This document shows positions 47,658-59,168 of a DNA stretch of 64,000 nucleotides, piece after piece; position 1 is the first letter of the stretch, and each line of letters opens with the position of its first letter. A model generated the notes under the pieces. That model made no database searches and was not told the DNA's origin. It was given only the letters and a program-made list of their open reading frames with translations. The position numbers and the translations under genes were made by a program. The stretch comes from Bemisia tabaci (lineage: Eukaryota; Arthropoda; Insecta; Hemiptera; Aleyrodidae): contig NC_092798.1 in the NCBI RefSeq assembly GCF_918797505.1, positions 13,281,501 through 13,345,500 on the forward strand. The letters run 5' to 3'.

Positions 47658-48289
47658 AGAGTCCCTTTATACTGAGAGTCAAGACAATTTGAATCCATTT
47701 CTGATTGGTTCCCGTTGTTTTAGGCCTCCACAGTGTCACAAACGGGAATAAAGATTACATTTTCACCAATGGAGAATTTGCACGCAATTTTTTTATCGCT
47801 TCATCTGAAAGTGCCTAATGAGCTGAGTTCGCAATATTTTTCATAATTTTTTTCTGACATGGGAAATTGGAGAAAAATTGATTTAAAAGTGAGAAAATGT
47901 GCCGCCTTGTGACGTCATCTGGCGGCATTTCCCATTTAAACACCTGTATTTTAGCAGAATCGGTTATTTTGTCATATCTCCTCTAATAATTGCTCAATTT
48001 ATGAATCAAGGGTATCTTCGTGTTCAGTTCACTCAGAGGATTCCACTTAAACAGGAAATTCATCAAATTTCAGACCCTTGCAAATTCTCCATTGCAAAGA
48101 TTATAATCTTGAATGGACCAGGGAATTACGGGTTCGGCAAGGAACAAACGAAATGAGAGGAGGAACGGAGGAAGGCATTTGAGAATGGGCCGATCAAAGA
48201 TTACGAAAAACGTTCAATTTCTGTAATCTTTATTCCCGTTTGTGACATCCATGAGCCGAATTGTCTTGACTCTCAGTATAAAGGGACTC
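47658..48289. repeat. Family F TIR element, copy F1, with G2 inside
   Basis: AGAGTCCCTTTATACTGAGA and CTCAGTATAAAGGGACTC ends with GTCAAGACAATT / AATTGTCTTGAC behind. The 632 bp include G2. Confidence 0.85.
47778..48096. repeat. Family G element, copy G2, nested in F1
   Basis: AATGGAGAATTTGCACGC at the left and TGCAAATTCTCCATTG at the right face each other. The core TGTGACGTCATCTGGCGGC is shared with the other G copies, complementary in orientation to G3/G4. Confidence 0.7.
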
Positions 48290-48712
48290 CGTTCCATTGT
48301 GCGCCGCGCTGTTGGCACCGCCACGAGATTCTACTATGATTTTCGTCGGCACAAAGGACCCAGATATAGTCGCTCCTCCGCCTTCAAGGCGTAACTACTT
48401 TTTGAGTTGAGCCCTGCTGTCCATGGCGCTCTACGTGTCTCAGGATTCAAGCGGAAAATTGAGATACGCCCTTACGTCGGAAAAACAACGATATGACGCG
48501 ACGTGCTGCGACGCCCCTCTCGGAAATGAACACGGTGATTCCTCGACGAGGTTGTTGGGTGAGTTGCTCCAGTCATGAAGAAAAGTGGTGGAAAAATGTA
48601 AGAGGAAAAAAGAAATCAAGGTGGTTCAAACAATTCTAGTTTTGCTTGATTACGATCCCACACGCTATACCGAAATTAATATAATGCTTATTCTCTTTAT
48701 GGTTATACGGAT

Positions 48713-48843
48713 AACATTTTGCAATAAGGAATCACTATCTCTGGCTCTTCCATGAAAGCACATATGTGCTTCGGGAAACCAATGACGTGTGTGTTGTTTC
48801 TAAAATGGGCCAGAAATAGTGGTTCCTTGTTGCAAAATGGTTG
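48713..48843. repeat. Small hairpin element next to D2
   Basis: ACATTTTGCAATAAGGAATC and GGTTCCTTGTTGCAAAATGG arms over 131 bp; ends resemble the Q family. Confidence 0.75.
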
Positions 48844-49957
48844 TAGGGCATGTCGTCAACGATTTTTTGTCCGCGCACCTGTTTCTTCCAGTAATTTACG
48901 TCCACGCGTTTTTTCGGCACAGGAGTTTTGGTCCACGTGCCAGTTGAGACCCAAAGTCAATTGGCTCACATGTAAATACAAACGACAATTCCTCACGACA
49001 TTTTTGGATGAAAATGTATAATGTCTTGGAAGAGTGAGGGTTTGCTTATTTTTTTGTTTTGTCTGTTTGATCCAACGGAGAATAATATATAGTTGAGGGT
49101 TTTTGGTAAAAATGGAGGAGCGTCAATTCCACGAGACAAAATTCACTGAAACTCTCTACACGTCTTTGGTGTAACAGGACTTAATTATCTTTCAAGAAAT
49201 TCTCACCTTGTTATACCTGAACCGAATAAACCTCTATATTTGCCTCAGATAAAGGCTCTTAGATTTTTCCTGTGTACGATAAGTATCTTGATTTATTTTG
49301 CGAGGAAAGATCTGTACTTTTAAAGGATGCCTGTCATTCTTAATACGTTCAATTTCGTATAATACTGTGAAACATCTCTGTTGTGAAATAGTTGCTTCAA
49401 GCGCCGCCGCGCGCCGCACGACGGGCAGGCGGCCAGCGCGAAACGCGCATTGGCGCCTACAAACCTAAGTGGATACTTCAAGCATTGTGCAATACGTGAA
49501 GTATCCACTTAGGTTTGTAGGCGCCAGTGATTCATTATTCATTTTTGCAGTTTCTGTCGACACAACTGCGGCTCATTGAGATTAATGTCGCTTGGAAAAG
49601 TTTTTATAAATATTTGTCACGTTTTAAAAATATACATTTTTCAAAATGAAGTAATAATTTCGTAAAGAAAAAATTAAAAAAAAGTACCTATACATATATA
49701 AGGTATATTGTACATCGAATATTTTAAGGATAGAAATAAAACCAAATATTCACCAATGACAATTTTAAAAGATGATTCAAAGTGAGAAAGTAATAACATT
49801 TCATTTAGAAAATGAGCAAGCATAACAACACCTCCTTCTCTCTCAATTTCTCATTTCCATATTGTCAATATAATTTAATATACCGACTAAAATATAACGC
49901 TTGGACCAAGTCACTGTTGCTTATTTTACGTGTGGGCGTAAACTACTGGACAAAAAA
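48844..49957 (+). repeat. Family D long dispersed repeat, copy D2 (1.1 kb)
   Basis: Matches D1 from GTCGTCAACGATTTTTTG to GTGGGCGTAAACTACTGGAC but skips the 400 bp after the hairpin at 49448-49529. Confidence 0.88.
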
Positions 49958-50162
49958 TACTACAATACAGTACCTTCTCAATAGAGAAATTCATTACCTT
50001 CATTTGACGGAATTCGAAATATTTCAAAAATTTGAATTTCTCGCTCAAATAGCGACAAAAATGACAAAAATTCTAAACCTTTTGGCGGAATTTTCCCACT
50101 TTTTCAGTACTTCCAGACCGCCCTTAGAAAATCAGTACTATTTCCAGACTTGTAGACACCCT
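49958..50162 (+). repeat. Family S dispersed repeat, copy S2
   Basis: Abuts D2; shares GAATTTCTCGCTCAAA and CTTAGAAAATCAGTACTATT with S1. Confidence 0.75.
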
Positions 50163-50704
50163 GCCCGTGACATTTGTTACGTTGTCAGACAAGGTACGGT
50201 GAAGGTCCCGGAGTCAATATTCGCGCGGGAAACGTTGTGAATTTTCGGCCGGGGAGCTTTCGTCGGGTATTCCCTTGCCTAACCGCGGCTAATGACTGCG
50301 CCTGCAACATCCAACCACGCCTGCCGCCTTTTCAGCGCGTGGCGGCCGCGGCGTGGCCCATTAATTTCCGCTTAAATGCCTTCCCCCGAGCCCAGCCCGG
50401 TCCGGTCAGGCCTCTCAGGTGCCGCCAGACCTTTTTTAGGCCGCTGCATCTATAATGAAGCCGTAGGGCTCCATATCGACCAACCTCTCGGGAAGAACCG
50501 CGGATTTATGCTGAGTTTTCGTTGGAGTTACGCTTTTCTTGCTGAGCCAAGTTGTTCGTGGCCAACGGCGGGTGAATTTCGCCGTCGAGTCGGGACCCCG
50601 GGAACGTTCGCACCGCGCTACCTTCGCTCATTGATGTTAACGCTTCCTGATGAAAAACCCATTTTACCTGCATTGCCTTGTAATTTTTCTCGCGGATTGG
50701 AATG

Positions 50705-51203
50705 GAAATGTTGCATGTGTGAGGAATTTGCGATTTGACTGTTGATTCTTATGTAAAAGTTCGCGAGAAACACGATGGTGCCACTGGTTTTCTCTGAAAC
50801 CAACTCCCAAGCTCAAAAAAAGCTCTCAAGTTGAGGCCAAAATGGAGGGGATATCCCATCCTACCCTGAGAGTCCACATCTACATCAAAACAAACTCTCC
50901 ATAAGATAGGGAGCAATACATTAGCAGGGTTGCCGTGTTTTCAGTTTTGGAGTCCCCAGATAAAGTGGCAACCTTACTAATGTATTTGCTCCCTATCTTT
51001 GCATGGAGAGTTTGTTTTGACGTAGAGGTGGACTCTCAGGGTAGGGTGGGATATTCCCTCCATTTTGGCCTCAACTTGAGAGCTTTCTTTGAGCTTGGGA
51101 GTTGATTTCAGAGAAAACCAGTGGCACCATCGTGTTTCTCGCGAACTTTTACATAAGAATCAATGTTCAAATAGCAAATCCCTCACACATGCAACATCTT
51201 CAT
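50705..51203. repeat. Family H TIR element, copy H1 (long arms)
   Basis: ATGTTGCATGTGTGAGG faces CCTCACACATGCAACAT, and the arms continue for over 200 bp each (TTATGTAAAAGTTCGCGAGA, AGCTCTCAAGTTGAGGCCAA and complements) around a short centre. Confidence 0.92.
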
Positions 51204-51485
51204 TTTGTATGATACTGTGCAACACCTCTGACGTGAAATAGTTGCTTGAGGCGCCGTGGCACGCTGCGCCGCCGCGAAACTCGCATTGGCGCCTACAAAC
51301 CTAACAGGGATACTTCACGCATTGCGCAATGCGTCAAGTATCCCTGTTAGGTTTGTAGGTGCCGATGCGAGTTTTGCTTCGGCATGCTCGTCACGCGGCG
51401 CGGCGCCGCCGCTCCGCTTTGTGCTGGGCTCTAATATTTAAACTCGCAGAGTCAGCGTTTTTCAACTCATAATTATGAAATTGAT
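51204..51485 (+). repeat. Family D fragment D3 with variant hairpin
   Basis: GATACTGTGCAACACCTCTG to GCAGAGTCAGCGTTTTTCAA matches D1 39950-40195. Its hairpin at 51287-51362 has CAGGGATAC in place of GTGGATAC on one arm and the complementary change on the other. Confidence 0.85.
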
Positions 51486-51551
51486 ATGAAAGCAATTGTC
51501 AAATCGCAAATTCCTAACGCATGCAACATCTCCATTCATGTCGTTACCTAC

Positions 51552-51820
51552 CGGCCAAAGTATCAAAAGCGCTAGGCGACATTTAAATATTCCCGCCGCC
51601 ATTTTAGTTTTTTACAGAGAAACTGTCCAACGAAGCTGTCCGAATATTCCACTTTTCTTAGTGCTGCCGATAAAATTCAATGAAATTTTCAAACCGATTC
51701 AACCAAGAATTTCTCCAACATTTCTTTTCTTCCAACACTTTCAATATGGGAAAATAAAATGACGGCCAAAATTTTTAAACGTCACATGGGGCTTGTGATA
51801 CTTTGGCCGGAAGGTGACGA
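51552..51820. repeat. Family O TIR element, copy O2
   Basis: CCGGCCAAAGTATCAAAAGC and GCTTGTGATACTTTGGCCGG are inverted ends. Confidence 0.85.
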
Positions 51821-51891
51821 TGTGTGGCCTTCCGCGGGACTAACAGTCACATGCTACTGAAAGAGATTAACAATAGAGTCAAATTTCTTAA

Positions 51892-52583
51892 ATGGGCCTC
51901 TTGCAAACTTCATCTAGAGCAAAAAAAAGGGAATGCCCTCTACAATAAAATGGCTTAAAAATCATGATGAACGCATCGAAAAAGTCTGAAATAAACTCCT
52001 AACTTCACAATCTGCGTGAGAAACATGCGTTTTTTGAGCTTGCCGCTTCAAAAATGCTGCGGCACAGGTGGAAATTTCGTAAGAGTACACAAAGAGAAAT
52101 TTCAAAACAAAAGTTTGGTTAATACGGAAAGTAAAACACAAAATAACCCTGTCCTTGCGTTGACAATTTTAAGAGCAAATGCCAGCCAGTTTCCTTGAAG
52201 AAATTTTATGAAAAAATGAGTGGTAGGTACCAACGTTTTGTTTTCTGCGCTAAATTTACCACAAACTTTACCAAAACGAACGAAAACTTTGTGCTGGTTT
52301 GTGTTTCACTTCCTATATTAACCAAAAGTAACATGTTTATAAGTTAAGTCGTTCCATCAAACCCTTGCGCTCTGAGACGCTGCGCAATATTCAACATGGC
52401 TGATGCTTCCGCGTGCAAATCGTGGGGAATCACCATCGTTTTTGTCAACGCAAGAAAATGGTAAATATATACACGCCGGTTGATAAAATCCTACCTCGTC
52501 ACGTGTCATCGTGAAATTTCGTGTCATTTTCTGTAAGAAATAACTCTTCTTTTTGTTCCGGCTGCAGTTTGCAATAGGCCCAT
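51892..52583. repeat. Family I TIR element, copy I2
   Basis: AATGGGCCTCTTGCAAACTT and TGCAGTTTGCAATAGGCCCA ends, 692 bp, uninterrupted. Confidence 0.87.
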
Positions 52584-52749
52584 TGTGAGAGAGTCCGTTC
52601 AGTAATTTCTTATTATTTCATATTTTAAAGATCGCAACCTATAAAATTTGCTAAGGCGTTTTCTTTGACCTAACGGTTCTGACGTATTGCTAATTAAACA
52701 ATCCAATATTGCCCATTCTTACTGCAACCAGCGACCACGAGTCTCACTC

Positions 52750-52880
52750 ACACACACTTATAACGGCGCAGAGATACAACTATTCGTACTTGATGGATGT
52801 CCGTGTCGTATCTGCAAAATTGAAGGCGCGATGGCGCGAGGCGTGAACTCACAATGCTCCGGTCTGGGCTGCCGATGCAA
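52750..52880 (+). repeat. Family U repeat, copy 2
   Basis: AACGGCGCAGAGATACAACT and ATTGAAGGCGCGATGGCGCG as in 12872-13005. Confidence 0.75.
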
Positions 52881-53045
52881 TGTCCCTCAAATGCGGGAGG
52901 AAAGTTGCAGAACGAGGCCAAAATACGTCTCAAATACGGACAAATTTCAATATTTTTATCTAATAAATAACGGAAATAATCAAAAAACTATATTCTATGA
53001 CTAGAGAAACTGACCCATTCCTTGATTCCCCAGTTTTTAAGACCG

Positions 53046-53250
53046 CACTGGTAAACCTCTTGGTTCAAGAGTGCAGTTTCTTGTAGCCGGATTTAAGAGT
53101 CTGGACTCTGGTTTCAAGCGGATTTTGAATTGAATCAATGTAAAGTCCGCTTGAAACAAGAGTTCAAGACTCTTAAATCCGGCGACAAGAAACTACACTC
53201 TCAAGTCAATGCACCGCGGCAATGGTCCAAGAGGTTTTTTTTTACCAGTG
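53046..53250. repeat. Family B relative B5 (CACTGG ends, different arms)
   Basis: CACTGGTAAACCTCTTGG and CCAAGAGGTTTTTTTTTACC plus AGTG; inner AAGAGTCTGGACTCTGG box as in B1. Flanked by CG on both sides. Confidence 0.85.
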
Positions 53251-53738
53251 CGCTGTAAACAGTGGTTGTCTAATTTACCGCAGATGTTAGACTGGCTTTC
53301 GACTAAAAATGAGCAACAAGCGATGATTACTTTCCGAACATAATCGCACGATTTCATCATAAATCAAATGAGGGACTGCAGATTAAAAAATAACCTTCAA
53401 CTGATCCAGGTGAGGAAAAATACCTAGACTTTCCTCCATTTTTCAAGTTCTCCAGACCTGACCCGACGGCTACGGAGTGATGAATGCACCGACGCTTCCC
53501 GAACACCCTCAGGTTAATCATTTGCGATTCAGGGCGTACAACCGCCACCCGACCAGGAATCTACCGGTGTTGCCATAAGGTTCATAGTGTCTTCTCGTGG
53601 ATGGAGAGGATTCGGGGCAGGGCTGGATTAGCGCTCAGGGGCTCGAGATGCTGGTTATTGGGGGTCCTAAGTACTAAAATTTAAGGGCCCTATGAAGTAT
53701 CTGTAATTTGATAAAATTTCGTGTATAGGTGAAAACTA

Positions 53739-53990
53739 CTGGGTGAGCTAAACACCAATGTCCCTCTGTTCATAAATTGAACAATTTTTGAAGAAGATAT
53801 GACAAAATGATCGAATTTTCTAAAAACATGTTTTAAATGAGAACTGCCGCCAGATGACGTCACTAGGCGGTGCGTGTTCCCTCTTCTAAATCTATTTTAT
53901 ACTGTTTCCCATGTCAGAGAAAAACTATAAAAAATACTGCGAAATCAGCTCTTTAAACACATTTAGACGAATCAATTGAAAGTTTCCGTG
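53739..53990. repeat. Family G element, copy G3
   Basis: Core GCCGCCAGATGACGTCACTA GGCGG with TATGACAAAATGATCGAATT to its left. Confidence 0.75.
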
Positions 53991-54134
53991 CAATTTCTCT
54001 AGGCTTAGGGTCTCTGTTAATCTGTTTTTTAGACTCAAGGACCCCTGGAGGATCTGGAATTTTAAAAAAAATCGCCCATGGAGGCCCGGGGGACAGCAGT
54101 TTTGACTCGGAAGCCAATAACACAGTGCAACCTC

Positions 54135-54299
54135 CCAGAGACGAGGTGTGAATGATCGATTATCGATAATTCACCCTTTAAAGCTATGGTAAAGAATCGA
54201 TTACTAAGGTGTTCGTTACGAACATCCTCTTTATCGATCCTTTTCCACAGATATAAATGGCAGATCAATCGATATATCGCACAGCACACCACGCCACTG
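54135..54299. repeat. Family E (hAT-type) element, copy E2
   Basis: CAGAGACGAGGTGTGAATG to CACACCACGCCACTG; inner boxes intact; flanking 8-mers match only 5 of 8. Confidence 0.8.
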
Positions 54300-54487
54300 C
54301 ACCCTGTGGCGATTAAACTCAGGCACACGTGTGGCTACAGGGTAAATTGAAAAAAAAACCAACTAGTTTACAAAATAAAATCCCTTTTCATCCCTTGTTA
54401 TGGTTCCGCAATCAGGTTTTTTCCATAGCTCATTCCGCGAAGAGTTCCTGCTGGGCCTCACTTATAATCATCGACAGTCGTGAATCG

Positions 54488-54717
54488 ATGGCCATAGTGC
54501 GAAACCACGTATCTCCGTTCGCGACGTTGCACACTTCCTTATTTTGTTCTGCAAATTTCTTGAAAACGTATTAATTTATTCTTTTTCTCTGGGAGCAGAA
54601 TATTCTGTATAAATTTTGAGTTGTAAATTGGCTCGTTTCTCTTCGAAAAAATAAAATAGAGCGGGAATTTTGAAACACCGCAATGGAGATGAGTGGTTTC
54701 GCACTTGAGCCATCGAT
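54488..54717. repeat. Family P TIR element, copy P2
   Basis: GATGGCCATAGTGCGAAACC and GGTTTCGCACTTGAGCCATC are inverted ends. Confidence 0.87.
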
Positions 54718-54963
54718 TGTAAACAAGTCGCACCTCCCTATATCGAACTGCAAAACTGCTGTGCTAATGGGGAACGCAATAAGAGCATCCTAATGTTGCC
54801 GAAGTGCTTTCAATAAAATAATTATTGTAAGGAAAATTATGCATATCTTTCCATGGCATTTTCAATATCGCTGGATTAAATCGTGAGTAAATTTCTAGAG
54901 ACAAATTTTGAAAAAGTCATAAGCTTGCGGGAAAATTCGCATTTTTAACAAGGAAATGAACGA

Positions 54964-55205
54964 CGCACGATGGAACAAGTCTTTGGAAGAGGTCGGACCT
55001 CGGACATGAACTTTTTGCCAAAAAGTGTAAAATTTTGTTTTATCTCGTCACAATTTTAATTTAAAGGAGTGCTTTTTACAGGAAATTTTACGATAAAACC
55101 AATGAAACCACTTCTAGAACCTCAAAACTTTGTGCAAACGGAGTTATAAGCATTTAAAGTTTCCGAATTTCGTCCAACCTCCTCCATAGAATCGATCCGC
55201 TGCGC
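54964..55205. repeat. Family N element, copy N4, nested in A12
   Basis: GAGGTCGGACCTCGGACATG, CAATTTTAATTTAAAGGAGT and TTTCGTCCAACCTCCTCCAT follow the N2 order. Confidence 0.78.
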
Positions 55206-55216
55206 AACGTCCGAAG

Positions 55217-55380
55217 CAGTGGTGTGGCGTGAATTGCGATATATCGATTGATCTACCATTTAAACCTATGGAAAAGGATCGATAAACAGGGTTTTCGCAG
55301 CGAACACCTTAATTATCGATTCTTTACCATAGTTTCAAATGGGGAAATATCGATATATCTCGAAGTACGCCACGCCACTG
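55217..55380. repeat. Family E (hAT-type) element, copy E3
   Basis: CAGTGGTGTGGCGTGAATTG to GTACGCCACGCCACTG. Perfect 8-bp duplication GTCCGAAG at 55209-55216 and 55381-55388. Confidence 0.95.
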
Positions 55381-55835
55381 GTCCGAAGGCACATACGGTG
55401 TTTTTCCGGAGCCCGGCAGAAAAGCGTTCTGGATACGCGGAAACACGTGTTTGAACACGCCTGCCTTTGACAGGGACCAACACAGCATGAAACCAACCCA
55501 ATCCCATTCATAATAACGGCGGCCCGCCAACTGCGAGATGTGCGTCGGCGTTTGATGTTGTTTGGATTCTGACAGAGCCAAACTTTGAGGGTTGATGAGC
55601 GTTGTCGAATCGCTCCGATTCGGATCGACGCGCAGAGAAAAATCGAGAAAATACGCGGCGGTTTGGCGGCGGCCTTTGATTGATAACGAATAATGGACGC
55701 AAATGCCGCGCCGAGCAAAGGCTCGTGGCAACACAATCACAATTCGCAATTAACCTACAACTCAGTCAGACGGAACGCGACCCTTCCAGCCGATTGGGGT
55801 TGCCGAGTCTAATCTGAAAAATTCGGACCTTTTAT

Positions 55836-56086
55836 TCTGCCGTGCTACGGAAAAACGCCGTATGAACCTTCAGGCGTTGCCAAATTTCTTTTAATAAATA
55901 ACGAATTTTCGGGAATTTGTAATTATTTTACTTCTGATTTTTCAGATATTTTTGTTCGCAATTTCACCTGAAGTTCTTGAAAATATTTCGAGGAGAAATA
56001 TTCAGAGCTTTCCTGAAAAATAGACATTTTATCGAAGGAAATTTGGCAACTATCGAATGTTCATAAGGCGTTTTTCCTTAGCATAA
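55836..56086. repeat. Family A TIR element, copy A8
   Basis: CTGCCGTGCTACGGAAAAAC and AAGGCGTTTTTCCTTAGCA ends; close to the consensus. Confidence 0.87.
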
Positions 56087-56285
56087 AAGTGACTTTTTTT
56101 TAAATGGCAACCATATTAACCGTTTCGTGCGTATCAATACAGGTGTTCTATTTTGTTCTGTGTGTTGCATGTAAATACTTCTATTGATAGAACTGTGAAT
56201 GGATGAATCATTGAAATGCTAGTTATTTCCTGTCAAGGGTTAAATGTTGGAGGGATTCAGATTTTTCGCGAGAGGTGGTTTCTAT

Positions 56286-56449
56286 CGATGGCGAGGCGTG
56301 AATGATCGATTACCGGTAGCTTCCCATTTGAAGCTGTGGTAAAGAATCGATTATTAAGGTGTTCGCTGCGAACGCCCTGATAATCGATCCTTTTCCATAG
56401 ATTTAAATGGCGGATCAATCAAAATATCGCAAAGTATGCCACGCCACTG
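56286..56449. repeat. Family E (hAT-type) element, copy E4
   Basis: CGATGGCGAGGCGTGAATG to ATGCCACGCCACTG; flanking 8-mers GTTTCTAT / ATTCCTAT match 6 of 8. Confidence 0.85.
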
Positions 56450-56791
56450 ATTCCTATGGCCAATTTACGAGGCTAAAAAAAGGGCCATTTTATGAGGAAT
56501 TAAAGAATACATACTTCAATGAATTGCAATTTTATCCCAACAGAGGACAAAGAAATCAAAACAGTTATGATGATCTTAACTAAGATTGAGCCAATTTTAG
56601 ATTCTATTCCAGTTCAGTTACGTCATTTTTACAATAACAATTAACTCGCTGCTCCTTGGACACAAAACCCTATGCAAAAACTTCTTTTTAGCATGGATAA
56701 GTCCATTTGTACCCGTATTTCACACAGTGTGAAAGTCAACTACAAAAACAGCATTGAATATATAAGATTTCCGTGTATTTGTTCTGCCCTC

Positions 56792-56792
<1 letters not shown>

Positions 56793-56826
<34 letters not shown>
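56793..56826. repeat. A homopolymer, 34 bp
   Basis: Uninterrupted A run; no retroposed gene recognised upstream of it. Confidence 0.95.
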
Positions 56827-56828
<2 letters not shown>

Positions 56829-57566
56829 GGTATGGCGTTGAGACCCATTCAAAATGGCAAAGTTAGAAACAATTTCGGATTGGCAAGAAAAACCATTCAC
56901 CGGTATGGGCGAACTGTTCAGGCTGGTGGCATATACCGAATGGAAATAATTCCGTTAACACTAGTTTTACCAAAGATGGCGGCCCATAAAAGCTGACTTC
57001 GCGTCGCGTCTCGTAGATAATTCCGAAAAGGAGTGAATTTCTCAGAATTTCATTTATTTATAGACATTTGTTTTATTATATTTTTTTCATTTTAAAGTAA
57101 ACTATAGGTAGAGGGTAAAAAAGTACATCATTTGGCAACACCTGCAATAGTTTGACTAACCGTGGCTAGTGCCGTGCAATTAGTCGAGGAACGAGCGGCA
57201 AAAATACGCAATGCAACAGTTTCAACGCTCAAGCACCTCGAATTGCATACACACAGGAATGAGGGCGTACTTAATCAGCGAGCGGGAAATTACGACAAAG
57301 TACAGGCGCATAAACGAGCGTTATTACATTCCGCGAGACGAGACTCTGCGAACTGTCGTTTATCATCTTTGCAGGAATTAGCATCCGAGCGTGAGGTGGG
57401 ACTAACCTGTTAGTGATCGGGGTCGAACTCCGGCTAAGGGCGGGAGAAACGCCACCTGTTGGCGCGAAAGTCTAAAAAAGCTGTCTCGAGTCGGGTCGAG
57501 GGTGGTGGAGGAGTGAGGGAGATGGGGATCGATGGAATAACTGCAGCGGCGGCAGCGGCAGACAGC

Positions 57567-58318
57567 GTCGCACAGTGGATGGAGTCAATGGAGACGTTGC
57601 ATGTGTGAGGAATTTGCGATTTGACTGTTGATTCTTATGTAAAAGTTCGTGAGAAACACGACGGTGCTACTGGTTTTCTCTGAAATCAACTCCCAAGCTC
57701 AAAGAAAGCTCTCAAGTTGAGGCCAAAATGGAGGGAATATCCCACCCTACTCCGAGTCAGTAGAGTCCACCTCTACATCAAAACAAACTCTCCGTGCAAA
57801 GATAGGGAGCGAATAAATTAGCAGGGTTGCCGTGTTTTCAGTTTTGGAGTCCCCAAATAAAGTGGCAGCCCTGTCAATGTATTTGCTCCCTATCTTTGCA
57901 TGGAGAGTTTGTCATGATGTAGAGGTGGACTCTCAGGGTAGGGTAGGATATCCCCTCCATTTCGGCCTCAACTTGAGAGCTTTTTTAAACTTGGGAGTTA
58001 ATTTCAGAAAAAACCAGTGGCACCATCGTGTTCCTCGCGAACTTTTACATAAGAATCAACAGTCGAATCGCTAATTCCTCCCACATGCAACATCTCCATA
58101 AGAGAGGTCGGACATGAGATTTTTCACTAAAAATAAAAGAATTGATGTTTATTTCGTCACAAATTCAATTTTGAGGGGTGTTTCTGCGAGGAAAATTTAC
58201 GAAAAAACTAGCGGAACCACTCTTGAACCCTTTTGCTTCATATTTTTTGAAAATATAAGCTTTCAAAGTTTCTACGTTTTGTCCGACTTCTCCTATTGAC
58301 TTGGCCCAGTGTGCGTCG
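57567..58318. repeat. Family N element, copy N3, interrupted by H2
   Basis: GTCGCACAGTGGATGGAGTC ends at 57589; AGAGGTCGGACATGAG resumes at 58102 and the right end GACTTGGCCCAGTGTGCGTC closes it. Confidence 0.85.
57590..58098. repeat. Family H TIR element, copy H2, nested in N3
   Basis: GGAGACGTTGCATGTGTGAG and CTCCCACATGCAACATCTCC ends with long arms as in H1; AT on both sides. Confidence 0.92.
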
Positions 58319-58401
58319 GTGGGAAAGCGGAGTGCTCGTGATAAGCATCTGGTGGCGGCGCGAGAGCACATAACGTGGAGCAACGTTTTAACGTTTAGGC
58401 T

Positions 58402-58648
58402 ACACTGTCGATCTTAGTAAATACGCCGTATGAGCCTTCAGGCGTTACCGAATTTCTTTCGATAAAATACGCATTATTGGGAAAATTTGGAAAAATTTTC
58501 TTCAACATTTTCGAAAAATCTTGTACATAATTTAATATAAAATATCTGAAAATTTCAAGGAGAAACATGCTTAACCAACCTCAAAAATACATGTTTTATC
58601 CGGGGAAGTTTGACGAATATTTACGGCGTTTTCCCTTAGCACGGCGGT
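58402..58648. repeat. Family A TIR element, copy A9
   Basis: AAATACGCCGTATGAGCCTT and ACGGCGTTTTCCCTTAGCAC; the left outer end is degraded. Confidence 0.8.
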
Positions 58649-58737
58649 GTTCGATGCACCGGTGAACAGGGAAGAGGTTAAGTAACTAAATTATGTTTTC
58701 TCATCAAACCGCCGGGAGAAATTTGCACTTGCCAATG

Positions 58738-59007
58738 CGGGCTGATTGTTAAAATTGATAGACAAAGCGATAGACTTAGAAGACATGGGGGAAATGGAGC
58801 TATCCTATACTGGTGGAAGCGGTTGGCAGCAATGGCTAAGGTGGTAAGTTTACTGGAGTAACTAACGGCATCCTGCGAGAGATCCAATGGTTAGTCCATC
58901 ATTTTCTCCCCCTAAGTCTTTACCAAGCACTCGTTTCAAGCAATAGAATCGCTACACTCCCCTTGAATTTTTTTTCTATCGCTGTATCTATCAATTACAA
59001 TAATCAG
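58738..59007. repeat. Family K repeat, copy K4
   Basis: GGGCTGATTGTTAAAATTGA, ACTGGTGGAAGCGGTTGGCA and GTATCTATCAATTACAATAA. Confidence 0.8.
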
Positions 59008-59168
59008 CCTGGAGGCAATTAATCATATGCCAGGGCAGACATTTTGAATTTGACCGCAGTTTAGGAGGTTTAGTTTGTTTTTGAAGAAGGGCCCTCGAGT
59101 TTTGAACTTTTAGTGTTGCAAGTAATAATGTATCTCAACTACGAACTTCTCTTATGCTTTGCTCTCTA

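Larger units (their letters stand above)
54756..55419. repeat. Family A element, copy A12, split by N4 and E3
   Basis: CTGCTGTGCTAATGGGGAAC and interior up to AGGAAATGAACGAC on the left; CGAAGGCACATACGGTGTTT and CCCGGCAG on the right. The middle is occupied by N4 and E3. Confidence 0.75.

Noticed and set aside
55313..55749. Several overlapping minus-strand open frames of 64-141 codons
   Set aside because: They cover the E3/A12 repeat ends and CpG-rich sequence, lack any recognisable family and disagree among frames.
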